Shown: in pieces, positions 54,861 through 63,774 of the stretch | Layout: every line of letters begins with the position of its first letter | Numbering within the stretch: position 1 is the first letter of the stretch | From: Legionella sainthelensi | GTDB lineage: Bacteria; Pseudomonadota; Gammaproteobacteria; Legionellales; Legionellaceae | DNA length: 64,000 nucleotides | Direction: 5' to 3' | NCBI RefSeq assembly: GCF_900637685.1 | Contig: NZ_LR134388.1 | Span: 3,623,001 to 3,687,000, forward strand | The notes under the pieces: model-generated | The model's database searches: none | Told to the model about the DNA's origin: nothing | The model's input: only the letters and a program-made list of their open reading frames with translations | Program-made: the position numbers and the translations under genes

Positions 54861-56009
54861 ATGACGGCTCTAGATGCGGTTATTATCGGAGGCGGATTTT
54901 ATGGATCTGCGATTGCAGTTTATTTAGCGAAGCAACGCGGTTTCAAACATATAGTTCTTGTGGAACGTGAGGATAGTCTTTTAAAACGCGCTTCTCATAA
55001 TAATCAAGCGCGAGTTCATAATGGTTATCATTATCCTCGTAGCTTTACGACAGCTTATAGAAGCAGAGTTAATCTCCCCAAGTTCGTACGAGATTGGCCA
55101 AATGCAGTGAAACAAGACTTTACTAAACTCTATGCTATTGCTCGGCAAAATTCAAAAGTTACCGCAAAACAGTTTGAGCGTTTTTGTTATGAAATTGGTG
55201 CAAAAATTCAATTAGCAAAACCCAATTATAGTTCCCTATTCAATCCTCAGCTGGTTGAGCGCATATTTCTGGTTGAAGAATACGCTTTTGATACAAGTAA
55301 ATTAGAAAAATGGGCTATTGAAGAACTCAATGAAGCTCATGTGACTCTGCGTTTTAAATCCAGAGTAACAACAATATCCAAAGGTTCTGACAAACTATTA
55401 AATGTTGTTGTGCAAAAAGAAAACCGCACGGAAGAACTTTTATCTGCTCATTATGTATTTAATTGTACTTATAGCGGACTTAATCAATTTTATGGGGATT
55501 ATACGGGTACTCAATCTCGTCTTAAGCAAGAAATAACTGAGATGGCATTAATGAAAATGCCTTTGGAACTAGAAAATCTGGGGATCACAGTGATGGATGG
55601 GCCTTTCTTTTCTATGATGCCATTTCCTGCTTTTGGTTTGCACTCATTATCACATGTACGCTACACACCTCATATAAACTGGCTTGATCAACAAGGTATC
55701 GACCCCTATGAGCGTCTTAATAATTACGAACAGGTATCTCGTGTTGACCGTATGATTAGGGATGTGAGTCGCTACCTTCCTGCTCTAGCCAACGCTAAAT
55801 ACATAGATTCATTATTTGAGGTTAAAACGGTTTTAGTGAAGAATGAAAGCGATGACGGTAGACCCATTTTATTCGAAAAGCATTTAAATTTGCCAGGAAT
55901 GTTTTCTGTATTAGGCGGAAAAATTGACAATATATATGATGTTTTTGAGAAATTGGATATGGAACAATTTGAGGCAATTAAACCTCTAGAACAAGTGGCG
56001 ATGGAGTAA
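54861..56009 (+). CDS. FAD-dependent oxidoreductase (DAO-like)
   Basis: 382 residues. The FAD-binding N terminus ALDAVIIGGGFYGSAIAVYL has the GxGxxG fold and ends in VLVEREDSLL with the ribose-binding Glu; HNNQARVHNGYHYPRS follows, as in D-amino-acid-oxidase/glycine-oxidase-like enzymes. A second nucleotide-contact segment ends with PGMFSVLGGKIDNIYDVFE. The substrate is not apparent; its place among sugar genes suggests oxidation of a nucleotide sugar or its amine. Two bp after the GT2 gene, and 3 bp before the next. Confidence 0.82.
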   Translation: MTALDAVIIGGGFYGSAIAVYLAKQRGFKHIVLVEREDSLLKRASHNNQARVHNGYHYPRSFTTAYRSRVNLPKFVRDWPNAVKQDFTKLYAIARQNSKVTAKQFERFCYEIGAKIQLAKPNYSSLFNPQLVERIFLVEEYAFDTSKLEKWAIEELNEAHVTLRFKSRVTTISKGSDKLLNVVVQKENRTEELLSAHYVFNCTYSGLNQFYGDYTGTQSRLKQEITEMALMKMPLELENLGITVMDGPFFSMMPFPAFGLHSLSHVRYTPHINWLDQQGIDPYERLNNYEQVSRVDRMIRDVSRYLPALANAKYIDSLFEVKTVLVKNESDDGRPILFEKHLNLPGMFSVLGGKIDNIYDVFEKLDMEQFEAIKPLEQVAME

Positions 56010-56012
56010 TTT

Positions 56013-56807
56013 ATGACTAATGCTTTAATTGGATTTTCTGGTTTTGTTGGCAGCACTTTATTGAAACAAACAAAATTCCACTCTCTTTATCGCTCCAATA
56101 ATATGGGCACTATTCAGGGACATTCATTTAATCACGTCGTTTGTGCTGGAGCTCCCGCCCAAAAGTGGCTGGCGAACAAGGATCCAGCAAATGATTGGCA
56201 AAATATTAATTCTTTAATATCCCACCTAAAATTAATTCAGTGCCAAACATTTATTCTGATAAGCACCGTAGATGTATTTCAAAATCCCATTGAAGTTGAT
56301 GAAAATTCCGTTATTGATGAAGCAGGTCTCCATGCTTACGGATTACACCGACTTCAACTGGAAAAATTTGTCGCGAGTTTTTTTCCCAATTATTTAATTG
56401 TTCGTCTTCCGGGTCTTGTTGGACCAGGATTAAGAAAAAATGTTATTTTTGATATTTTAAATAACAATAACTTACATATGATTGATAGCCGATGCATTTT
56501 TCAATTTTATCCAATGGTTAATCTCTGGTACAACATTCAACGTGCGTTGGAGTTGGGTTTAAAATTAATTCATCTTACAGCAGAGCCGATTAGTGTTAGT
56601 GATATGGTTATTGAAGGTTTTGGCAAAACATTTACTCAGACATTATCTAATCTCCCTATTCGTTATGATATGCGTACTCGATATGCTTCCTTGTTTGGTG
56701 CCTCTGGAAACTATCAATATAGCGCGCGCGAAACCATTCAAGCAATAAGAGCATATGCACAATCAGAACCTCGTCAAATACATGCTGAAACCAGTGTGAT
56801 GCTATGA
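56013..56807 (+). CDS. SDR-type sugar epimerase/dehydratase-like protein
   Basis: 264 residues, shorter than typical extended SDRs. N terminus ALIGFSGFVGSTLLKQ is the NAD loop (GxxGxxG), VVCAGAPAQKWLANKDP and FILISTVDVFQNP follow. The catalytic pair is unusual: YGLHRLQLEKF has Tyr but Arg where Lys is expected. IVRLPGLVGPGL and FQFYPMVNLW complete the substrate half. The Lys-to-Arg change may lower activity or mark a specialised enzyme. It overlaps the next gene by 4 bp (ATGA). Confidence 0.75.
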   Translation: MTNALIGFSGFVGSTLLKQTKFHSLYRSNNMGTIQGHSFNHVVCAGAPAQKWLANKDPANDWQNINSLISHLKLIQCQTFILISTVDVFQNPIEVDENSVIDEAGLHAYGLHRLQLEKFVASFFPNYLIVRLPGLVGPGLRKNVIFDILNNNNLHMIDSRCIFQFYPMVNLWYNIQRALELGLKLIHLTAEPISVSDMVIEGFGKTFTQTLSNLPIRYDMRTRYASLFGASGNYQYSARETIQAIRAYAQSEPRQIHAETSVML

Positions 56808-57622
56808 GACTAGCCATTTCAAATATCGCTTGGGATGCAGTTGAAGATGATGCGGTGGCGCATTTATTGCATCGTTATGAAATAAATGCAATTGATGTGG
56901 CACCTGGAAAATATTTTCCTAATCCAGCATTGGCTAAAGACGCTGATATAGCTAATGTGTTCGATTGGTGGACTACTCGTGGTATTGAAATAACGGGCAT
57001 GCAAGCCTTATTGTTTGGCACAACAGGATTAAATATTTTTGCCTCCCATGAATCTCAAATTAACTTATTAAGCCATCTGACACATATATGTCGGATTGGT
57101 AGCGGATTAGGAGCAAAATATCTGGTTTTTGGCTCACCTAAGAATAGAGATCGCAGTGGGATGAATGATGATGAAGCATCTGAATTAGCATGTTCCTTTT
57201 TTCAACGTTTGGGTGATATCGCACAAACATATGGTGTCGCAATCTGTCTTGAACCAAATCCCCCCTGTTATGGTGCTAATTTTATGACAACGAGTTTTGA
57301 AACAGTACAAATGGTAAAACATATAGCCCATCCAGCGATTAAAATGCAATTTGATACAGGCGCTTTAACCATTAACGAAGAAAATCCTGATATTGTGTTA
57401 GAGGGGTGTGCGGCTTTTATTGGTCATGTCCATGCGAGTGAACCAAATTTACTTCCATTAGGGGATAGCAACACCGATCACAACCAAATAGCTATTGCCT
57501 TAAAAAAAGCATTACCCAATCATGTAGTATCAATAGAGATGCTTGCTACGCAAAATGAACCTCACATAGGGGCAATTGAGCGCGCAATAAAAACCGCTAT
57601 TCATTACTATAGGGATAAATAG
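56804..57622 (+). CDS. TIM-barrel sugar isomerase/epimerase
   Basis: 272 residues of the xylose isomerase-like/AP endonuclease 2 superfamily. The metal ligands can be read in order: CLEPNPPCYG (Glu), KMQFDTGALTINEENPD (Asp), GHVHASEPNLLPLGD (His) and VSIEMLAT (Glu). YLVFGSPKNRDRSGM is a typical substrate-phosphate loop. It likely epimerises or isomerises a keto sugar. Being wedged between the SDR and an SMR-type membrane gene suggests a pathway role in the cluster. Confidence 0.85.
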   Translation: MRLAISNIAWDAVEDDAVAHLLHRYEINAIDVAPGKYFPNPALAKDADIANVFDWWTTRGIEITGMQALLFGTTGLNIFASHESQINLLSHLTHICRIGSGLGAKYLVFGSPKNRDRSGMNDDEASELACSFFQRLGDIAQTYGVAICLEPNPPCYGANFMTTSFETVQMVKHIAHPAIKMQFDTGALTINEENPDIVLEGCAAFIGHVHASEPNLLPLGDSNTDHNQIAIALKKALPNHVVSIEMLATQNEPHIGAIERAIKTAIHYYRDK

Positions 57623-57635
57623 TTAGGAGTTAAAA

Positions 57636-57992
57636 ATGAAGTGGGTTATTTTGATTCTTGGTATCGCCTCAAATGCATCGGCGAGTGTTCTTATTAAAAT
57701 GGCAATGATGCCGCCACGAGTATTTCCAACCTTTAGCAATCTTTTTTCAATTTTGGAAAATTGGCCTTTTTTGCTTGGTCTGGGACTCTACGGGTTAGCA
57801 TTTTTACTCTATTCAGCATCTTTGACACAGCTCCCCCTTAATATAGCTCATCCAATTCTTACATCTGGAGCTGTTGCCACTGTCGCATTATTTTCGGTGC
57901 TGATATTCGGAGAACCATTTCATTGGACTACAGGAATAGGGATTGTTTTTGTTCTTACAGGTGTAATCATGATCACCCTCAAAGTAGCGTAA
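57636..57992 (+). CDS. SMR/DMT-type four-helix membrane protein (ArnE/F-like flippase)
   Basis: 118 residues with four hydrophobic helices: VILILGIASNASASVLIKMA, FLLGLGLYGLAFLLYSASL, the long IAHPILTSGAVATVALFSVLIF, and GIGIVFVLTGVIMITLKVA. The EP in FGEPFHW and the PI in the third helix match EmrE-like and ArnE/ArnF proteins, which move undecaprenyl-phosphate-linked sugars across the inner membrane. Set 13 bp after the isomerase and 22 bp before a GT2, it is a good candidate flippase of this cluster. Confidence 0.82.
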   Translation: MKWVILILGIASNASASVLIKMAMMPPRVFPTFSNLFSILENWPFLLGLGLYGLAFLLYSASLTQLPLNIAHPILTSGAVATVALFSVLIFGEPFHWTTGIGIVFVLTGVIMITLKVA

Positions 57993-58014
57993 TTTTAAGG
58001 AGAAGAGCACAACT

Positions 58015-58818
58015 ATGACGAATGATATTAATCCCAAAGTACGTGCTACTTGGAAAGTTCCATCATTTAAAAAACAACTCTGGTTGGGACGCTCACAACC
58101 TTGGTGTGTCATCATACCAGTTATTAATGAAGGCACTCGAATTTCTAGCCTACTTTCGCGAATGAAATCCCTAGGAATTTGGCAAATGGCCGACATCATT
58201 ATTGTAGATGGAGGAAGCACTGATGGTTCATTGCAACAAGAGTTATTACAAGAAAATGAAGTGAGGGGACTACTGGTTAAATCAGGGCCAGGTAAATTGA
58301 GTGCTCAGCTTCGTTGCGCCTATTCCTTTGCGCTGGATCAAGGGTATGAAGGTATTATAACCATAGATGGAAATGATAAAGATGATCCTGAGGCCATTCC
58401 GAGATTTATAGATGCACTGAACCAGGGGATAGATTTTGTGCAAGCATCGCGTTTTATTCAAGGAGGAACAGCAGAGAATACACCTAAAATACGTGATTTT
58501 GCCATACGTTATATTCATGCGCCAATGCTCAGTTTATTTTCTGGTTTCAAATGGACAGATACTACCCAAGGATTTAGAGCATATAGCCGAAAAGTCCTAC
58601 TTGATCCTAAAGTAGCGCCTTTTCGGGATATTTTTATGACCTATGAGTTATTGGCTTATCTGTCCTATCGCATACCTAAGCTTGGCTATCACTGTATCGA
58701 ACTGCCTTCCATTCGACGCTATCCCGTAGGCGAGATACCTACAAAAATTAGTGTATTCAAAGGAAACATATCTGTTTTAAAAGTTCTTTTTCTAGCCTGC
58801 TTTGGCCAGTACAACTGA
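58015..58818 (+). CDS. GT2 glycosyltransferase, DPM1-like, soluble
   Basis: 267 residues without membrane helices. CVIIPVINEGTRISSLLSRM begins the GT-A fold, ADIIIVDGGSTDGS binds the nucleotide, GIITIDGNDKDDPEAIPRF holds a D-x-x-D metal site, and DTTQGFRAYSRKVLL is the dolichol-phosphate-mannose synthase pattern. It could make an undecaprenyl-phosphate-sugar, or transfer the product of the gene cluster. AAGGAGAAG precedes the start, so translation is good. Last gene of the run, 77 bp before galU. Confidence 0.88.
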   Translation: MTNDINPKVRATWKVPSFKKQLWLGRSQPWCVIIPVINEGTRISSLLSRMKSLGIWQMADIIIVDGGSTDGSLQQELLQENEVRGLLVKSGPGKLSAQLRCAYSFALDQGYEGIITIDGNDKDDPEAIPRFIDALNQGIDFVQASRFIQGGTAENTPKIRDFAIRYIHAPMLSLFSGFKWTDTTQGFRAYSRKVLLDPKVAPFRDIFMTYELLAYLSYRIPKLGYHCIELPSIRRYPVGEIPTKISVFKGNISVLKVLFLACFGQYN

Positions 58819-58895
58819 TCTTTTTTAAATATTTGACCATTTAAAAAGAATCGACAAAAACAGGAAAATTTAATTTAATAAATGGACATACATAA

Positions 58896-59804
58896 ATGAC
58901 TTCAACTTATCTTCCAATCCGTAAAGCAGTGTTTCCTGTTGCAGGCCTTGGAACACGTTTTTTACCTGCCACTAAAGTTTCTCCTAAAGAAATGCTTCCT
59001 ATTGTGGATAAGCCCTTGATTCAGTATGCAGTTGAAGAGGCTTATGCAGCAGGAATACGCCAAATGATTTTTGTGACAGGTCATAATAAGCGTGCAATTG
59101 AAGATCATTTTGATACGGCATATCAGTTAGAGGCAGAATTATACAATCACAAAAAAAATGAACTTTTATCTATAGTCCAATCAGTAAAACCAGAAGATAT
59201 GGATTGCTTCTATGTACGCCAACCAAAAGCATTAGGTTTAGGACACGCAGTGTTATGTGCGGAGCAATTAGTTGGTACCGATGCATTTGCAGTTCTTCTT
59301 GCAGATGATCTGATTGTGAGTTCAAAACCTATCATGCAACAAATGACAGAACTTTATGCTGAACATGGATGTAGCATCTTAGCTGTGCAAGACGTTCCTT
59401 GGGAGCTCACACAAAACTATGGCATTGTTCAAGGTGAAGCTCAAAATGATCGTTTGTTACGTGTGAATAATTTGGTAGAAAAACCTAAGCCTAGCATGGC
59501 TCCTTCTAATATTGCTGTAGTTGGACGTTATATTCTTACTTCATCCATTTTTGATCAGATTCGAGCCTTACCAACTAGCCGTTATGTTGGTGAAATCCAA
59601 CTTACTGATGCAATAGCAACATTATTAAAAAAGGAAGATGTATTCGCTTATCGCTATGATGGGGTACGATATGATTGTGGAAGTAAGCTCGGCTTTTTAA
59701 AAGCGAATGTTGAGTTAGGAAAAATCCATCCGGTTGAAGGAGAAGCCTTTTCACAGTGGCTGTCAGATTCTTTGGCATTCTCCCAATCGGAGGTAATTAA
59801 ATAA
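58896..59804 (+). CDS. galU: UTP-glucose-1-phosphate uridylyltransferase
   Basis: 302 residues. AVFPVAGLGTRFLPATKVSP and KEMLPIVDKPLIQYAVEEA are the nucleotide-binding signature, FAVLLADDLIVSS has the metal Asp, and LVEKPKPSMAPSNIAVVGRYIL and LTDAIATLLKKEDVFAYRYDG are typical. It supplies UDP-glucose for LPS and for other UDP-sugars used in the cluster. Placed downstream of the GT2 gene with a 77-bp gap, so it may belong to the same transcript. Terminator follows. Confidence 0.96.
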   Translation: MTSTYLPIRKAVFPVAGLGTRFLPATKVSPKEMLPIVDKPLIQYAVEEAYAAGIRQMIFVTGHNKRAIEDHFDTAYQLEAELYNHKKNELLSIVQSVKPEDMDCFYVRQPKALGLGHAVLCAEQLVGTDAFAVLLADDLIVSSKPIMQQMTELYAEHGCSILAVQDVPWELTQNYGIVQGEAQNDRLLRVNNLVEKPKPSMAPSNIAVVGRYILTSSIFDQIRALPTSRYVGEIQLTDAIATLLKKEDVFAYRYDGVRYDCGSKLGFLKANVELGKIHPVEGEAFSQWLSDSLAFSQSEVIK

Positions 59805-59829
59805 GATGCTCGTGAATGTCGCAAACTTA

Positions 59830-59856
59830 CCCCATAAGTTTTGATGAATTATGGGG
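59830..59856. terminator. hairpin between galU and the convergent membrane gene
   Basis: CCCCATAA (59830-59837) and TTATGGGG (59849-59856) form an 8-bp stem with an 11-nt loop. Confidence 0.6.
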
Positions 59857-59877
59857 CTGATTTGTTAACATAAATTA

Positions 59878-62800
59878 TTAATTAAACTTTCTTTTAAATA
59901 ACGCAACATCCTTAATTTCTAACCTGCTGCACGCAGAAGAATTAGTAAGGTTAACTTTAAAACCATTCATTTTTTTGATCAAAGACCAGCGTGGTAACGC
60001 ATCAAGGGGTACTATCAAAATGCCATTGCCTCCTGTAAATTTTACGCTATAGAGTTCTGAAGGGCTTTTTGCCTCGTCCCCCCACCAGAATATTTGTAAC
60101 ATCGGATCTGTAGTTTTATCATAACAGGTAAAGTTAAATTTAATGAGACCTCCATCCCTACCTGAAAAATCAACCCGGGATAAATCATATACTAAGAATG
60201 GGTTAACGCCATTTACTTGGTATACATGAGGTTTGATCATTAGTAAATCATTAGAATTAATAAGCCTGGAATCAAGATCACTTACTTTACTCATTTTACT
60301 TTCCAGCGATCTTGCTGAGTGCCCCCAAGATATTGGAATTTTCTTAAAATCAGATTGGGAAAAGGAGCTGTGTAAAAGTTCACGCTGATATTCAGTCATT
60401 GCGTTCTTTGATCCGATCCATAGAATTTTATCGGTACTTAAATCCGGAGATTGATAAGGAAGCTTTTGTTCAAACCAAATAGCTAAACCTTCAGGCCAAA
60501 CTCTTGAGACAAAAAGTACGTCGCCATTCCAAACAAATTTATCCCCCACAGCCACATACTTTATAAGATATGGGTCATCTATAACAATAGCATTTTCATA
60601 ACGATGTCTACCGCCCTCCCAATTCTCATCAGTTATTAATTTGAGCTTTGCAGTAATACCCACGTTCGATGAGTGCTGGAAATCTTCTTTTCTAAAACCC
60701 AAAATAAAACCATCCATATATTTTGGTATATAATTGTCCAACACAAATTGATAAAGATAAGGATTCCTTAGCGCAAGCACACTTCCATCATGACGAATGT
60801 TATTCCCCTCAAATAAGGCAATTTTTGGAGGTTTTGATCTAAGAAGATTCACAGCTGTTTTTTGCTGTGATATTGGAACTAAATTATAAGGGGCTGTGAC
60901 TGGAATTGGGGGAATTCTATTCATATAGAAATATTGGGCATTACGAGATGTTAAATCAAGATAGGTGTCGCCTTCCTGAAGATTGTTGTTAAGCAAATTG
61001 TTTAATGTTGTCAATCGCTCCCAATGTGCATCGTCCACAATTGCAATTCCTATGTTAGATAAACCCGATGCAGCTCCGCTTTTAACTGGTGGTGAATAAA
61101 CAAATTGATTGAAACTTGCACCTAATTGCTCAAAAGATAAGGTGGCAAAACCTATGGATGCACCCATAAAACATATAACAACCATCAAAAGGACTTTATT
61201 CTTTGGAGCAAGAAATCTCCATAAAATCAAAGGTAATAAAATTGTCCAAACATAAGATGCAAGTACACCGGGTCGACTTACGCTTGCGGGGTCAATTCTA
61301 CCGAGCGTATATGGAATTAAAAATAACATAAATATAAATAAAACCAGCACGGGTAATAGTTTTTTTTCTGTATCAACACTACTTACTCTTAAATAATAGA
61401 GTGTTATGAGTGCTATCGGAGGAACAACTACCCATGACATACGAACTATTTCTAAAATAAAATTTTTTTGGCTCAAACTTAATGCCCAAGGAAGACCATA
61501 AGCAATTTGGTTAATTGCACCATTCTCTATCACATATTTTAGCGCCCCATCCATCATCCAACCAATTGGTGTGATGATCACTACAATCAAGAGGATTAGT
61601 GATGATATGGCTATTGGATACCAATTTCGCCTATCCTGCTTAAACAAAAAATACCATAAATGGTAGATAGCCAACAAAGCTGATGCAATAACTATTGATA
61701 TACCTTGCGGCGGAACACCTAAAATTGCAATTGGTGCAGTTAATAGCCAGATAGCAACCCACCTAGCATGATTTTTCCAAAGCATCTTACTAAACCATAA
61801 ACAAAGAAATAGGGTAAGAAAATACCACTTAAGCCCGCCTCCAAGAAGAAATATAGCAATAAATGCTAGAATTGAACTACCACTAAACAAGAAAATTGAA
61901 ATGTATGCTGTTAATCCCAACAGTGCATTAGCTATTCTTTTTGATTCATAGAAAGTACTAGCCGTACCATCATAAAAAATTGTTGAGAAAGCTCTTGGCA
62001 AATCATCATCAATAAATCCATGAGCAGGTATATAGCCTACATAAGGTATTGCTCCTTGAAGATAAGACCACCATCCAAGCAAACCCTCGCCAAAGTGGTA
62101 ATCATCAGTGGAAATGTATGGGAGAGATGTATTACTAAACTTCAGACCTATTAGTAGACCATACAGCGCAAAAGGCGAAATATTTTTTGAAATATTGCCG
62201 CTATAACTATTTTTTTTATATCTGCGAACTACATCAATAATGGCAAGAAAAATTAACCCCATTATTAAAAAATTTAACCATATGGTTGTATTGTATTTCA
62301 TGAGTCCTAGGTTAGGGGTCAAAATATATGCTGGATAAAGTGTGACATAAAATAAACTAAGCCCTAACTGCCCGACAAGAAGCAGGAATGGTAACAGTTT
62401 TTTTGTTTGCGTAGGATCGTATAATGAATATATCAATGCGATAAAATATCCTAAAATTGCTATTAGCATAGAAATAAAAATAAATTTTTCATTAATAGAG
62501 GCACTTAAGGAAGTTGATACCCTACTCAATATTATATAAATTTCGAGAGGAATTAATGAAATAATCAAGACTGCCAATAACAATATTCCGATCTCTTTCG
62601 GACGCACTATCTTCTCGTGTGTTGCATGTAATCTAAAAATAGTTGTAATAAAAAAAATACCTGCCGCAGGTAAATATATTAATTCTGAGTTCAAACCAAC
62701 CCCGAGGAGCAATGATGAAAAACCGGCCAAAAATGGTAATGACCAAATTAATATCTGCCCAGAAAACTCTTCTCCAAGGTTTGGTTTTTTTATTTGTTGA

Positions 62801-63039
62801 TATTTATTTAATGTGTTAATTGTGACTATAAAAAATAAGAAAAAACTAAATATAAAGGCTGGGACGGCTAAAATATCTTGGAACTTAGTATCTTCTTCCC
62901 AAGTGATATAACCGACAATAAAGTCTGGATAAAATGGGAGTGAGGAGATACCTAAAACAACTTTCACAGCGAAAGCACCTATAATCAATGCTCCAATAAC
63001 AACTGAAAATAGCTCATATGAAGAAATTTTTTTTACCAT
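59878..63039 (-). CDS. large GT-C-like membrane protein, 1053 aa
   Basis: About the first 620 residues contain at least twelve hydrophobic segments. In a long outside loop (~residues 310-350) there is ISTDDYHFGEGLLGW, then GAIPYVGYIPAHGFIDDDLPRA, which matches the D-D-Y-H-x-G-E and P-x-H-G patterns of polyprenyl-phosphate-sugar-dependent GT-C transferases. The last ~400 residues are a soluble, likely periplasmic domain of unknown fold (GDKFVWNGDVLFVSRVWPEG). It would fit the transferase of the three-component system formed with the GT2 and flippase genes. Start at 63039 with AAGGAACAAAA upstream. Confidence 0.75.
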   Translation of the reverse strand: MVKKISSYELFSVVIGALIIGAFAVKVVLGISSLPFYPDFIVGYITWEEDTKFQDILAVPAFIFSFFLFFIVTINTLNKYQQIKKPNLGEEFSGQILIWSLPFLAGFSSLLLGVGLNSELIYLPAAGIFFITTIFRLHATHEKIVRPKEIGILLLAVLIISLIPLEIYIILSRVSTSLSASINEKFIFISMLIAILGYFIALIYSLYDPTQTKKLLPFLLLVGQLGLSLFYVTLYPAYILTPNLGLMKYNTTIWLNFLIMGLIFLAIIDVVRRYKKNSYSGNISKNISPFALYGLLIGLKFSNTSLPYISTDDYHFGEGLLGWWSYLQGAIPYVGYIPAHGFIDDDLPRAFSTIFYDGTASTFYESKRIANALLGLTAYISIFLFSGSSILAFIAIFLLGGGLKWYFLTLFLCLWFSKMLWKNHARWVAIWLLTAPIAILGVPPQGISIVIASALLAIYHLWYFLFKQDRRNWYPIAISSLILLIVVIITPIGWMMDGALKYVIENGAINQIAYGLPWALSLSQKNFILEIVRMSWVVVPPIALITLYYLRVSSVDTEKKLLPVLVLFIFMLFLIPYTLGRIDPASVSRPGVLASYVWTILLPLILWRFLAPKNKVLLMVVICFMGASIGFATLSFEQLGASFNQFVYSPPVKSGAASGLSNIGIAIVDDAHWERLTTLNNLLNNNLQEGDTYLDLTSRNAQYFYMNRIPPIPVTAPYNLVPISQQKTAVNLLRSKPPKIALFEGNNIRHDGSVLALRNPYLYQFVLDNYIPKYMDGFILGFRKEDFQHSSNVGITAKLKLITDENWEGGRHRYENAIVIDDPYLIKYVAVGDKFVWNGDVLFVSRVWPEGLAIWFEQKLPYQSPDLSTDKILWIGSKNAMTEYQRELLHSSFSQSDFKKIPISWGHSARSLESKMSKVSDLDSRLINSNDLLMIKPHVYQVNGVNPFLVYDLSRVDFSGRDGGLIKFNFTCYDKTTDPMLQIFWWGDEAKSPSELYSVKFTGGNGILIVPLDALPRWSLIKKMNGFKVNLTNSSACSRLEIKDVALFKRKFN

Positions 63040-63135
63040 TTTTGTTCCTTGACCTAGATCGGAATCATCTTTAACTCTATCTAAAAAGGTTGTATTAGTA
63101 TTCGCTCGTTAAGTTAACACATGTGCTTCAATACC

Positions 63136-63315
63136 TTATTCAGTAAGGATTATAAAAATACAAATATTGGGGGTGTTGAAAAAATTAGCAGAAACACTTA
63201 ATCCACTAACAAAGGTAAAAACAATCTTTGGGAAATGCACTATTATTTTTTTAATTTGCTCTACCTGGTTGCATGAATCAAAGATAACAGAAAGGAAGAT
63301 CGGGCAGAAATCCAT
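63136..63315 (-). pseudogene. degenerate copy of the 5' end of the GT2 gene at 53836
   Basis: The translation MDFCPIFLSVIFDSCNQVEQ then IKKIIVHFPKIVFTFVSG matches MDFYPIFLSAVIVTRNQPEQ then IKKIIVDFTKTLSVLVSD of the GT2, after which homology is lost. About 40 bp upstream (to ~63355) also match (GACGATACTC versus GACAATACTC). It is a broken partial duplication, 9.4 kb away in inverted orientation. Confidence 0.75.
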
Positions 63316-63477
63316 TCGGTGCTCTCTATAATACTCATTACTGAGTATCGTCCTTAAAAACAAGCATTCTAATCTGTCAAATTGAAGTAAGTCAACTCGA
63401 AAAAACGAATGAAAAAAGCAATTATAAAATGAATTACAATACTATTTTTATATTAAAAAATTCAGGCTATCGGAATC

Positions 63478-63503
63478 TGTAGTAGTTCAAACTTAATCGA
63501 CAG
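63478..63503. repeat. solitary IS481-type end
   Basis: TGTAGTAGTTCAAACTTAAT then CGACAG, one base shorter than the IS end at 49494. No transposase adjoins. The surrounding intergenic region (63040-63774) holds only this and the GT2 fragment. Confidence 0.5.
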
Positions 63504-63774
63504 ACTGTAGATAGATCAGAAAATTGCAAGGAGAACCAATCTTCACTTGGCTATCCTGAGCATTTAGATTGTGTTGCTAACAATATAAAACTGATATAAA
63601 TATCTGATTAAAATCATCGACAAAACAAAAGATTTCGACTAAATTCAACCAAGGCATCCATGTCATTTTATTTTCGCATAACGAATTTGCATAGTGAGAG
63701 TTTTTCAATCTTTCCTTAACAGAATCGCGTCATTAATATCAATATTGAATCACAAAACAAAGGAGATGTTTAAC

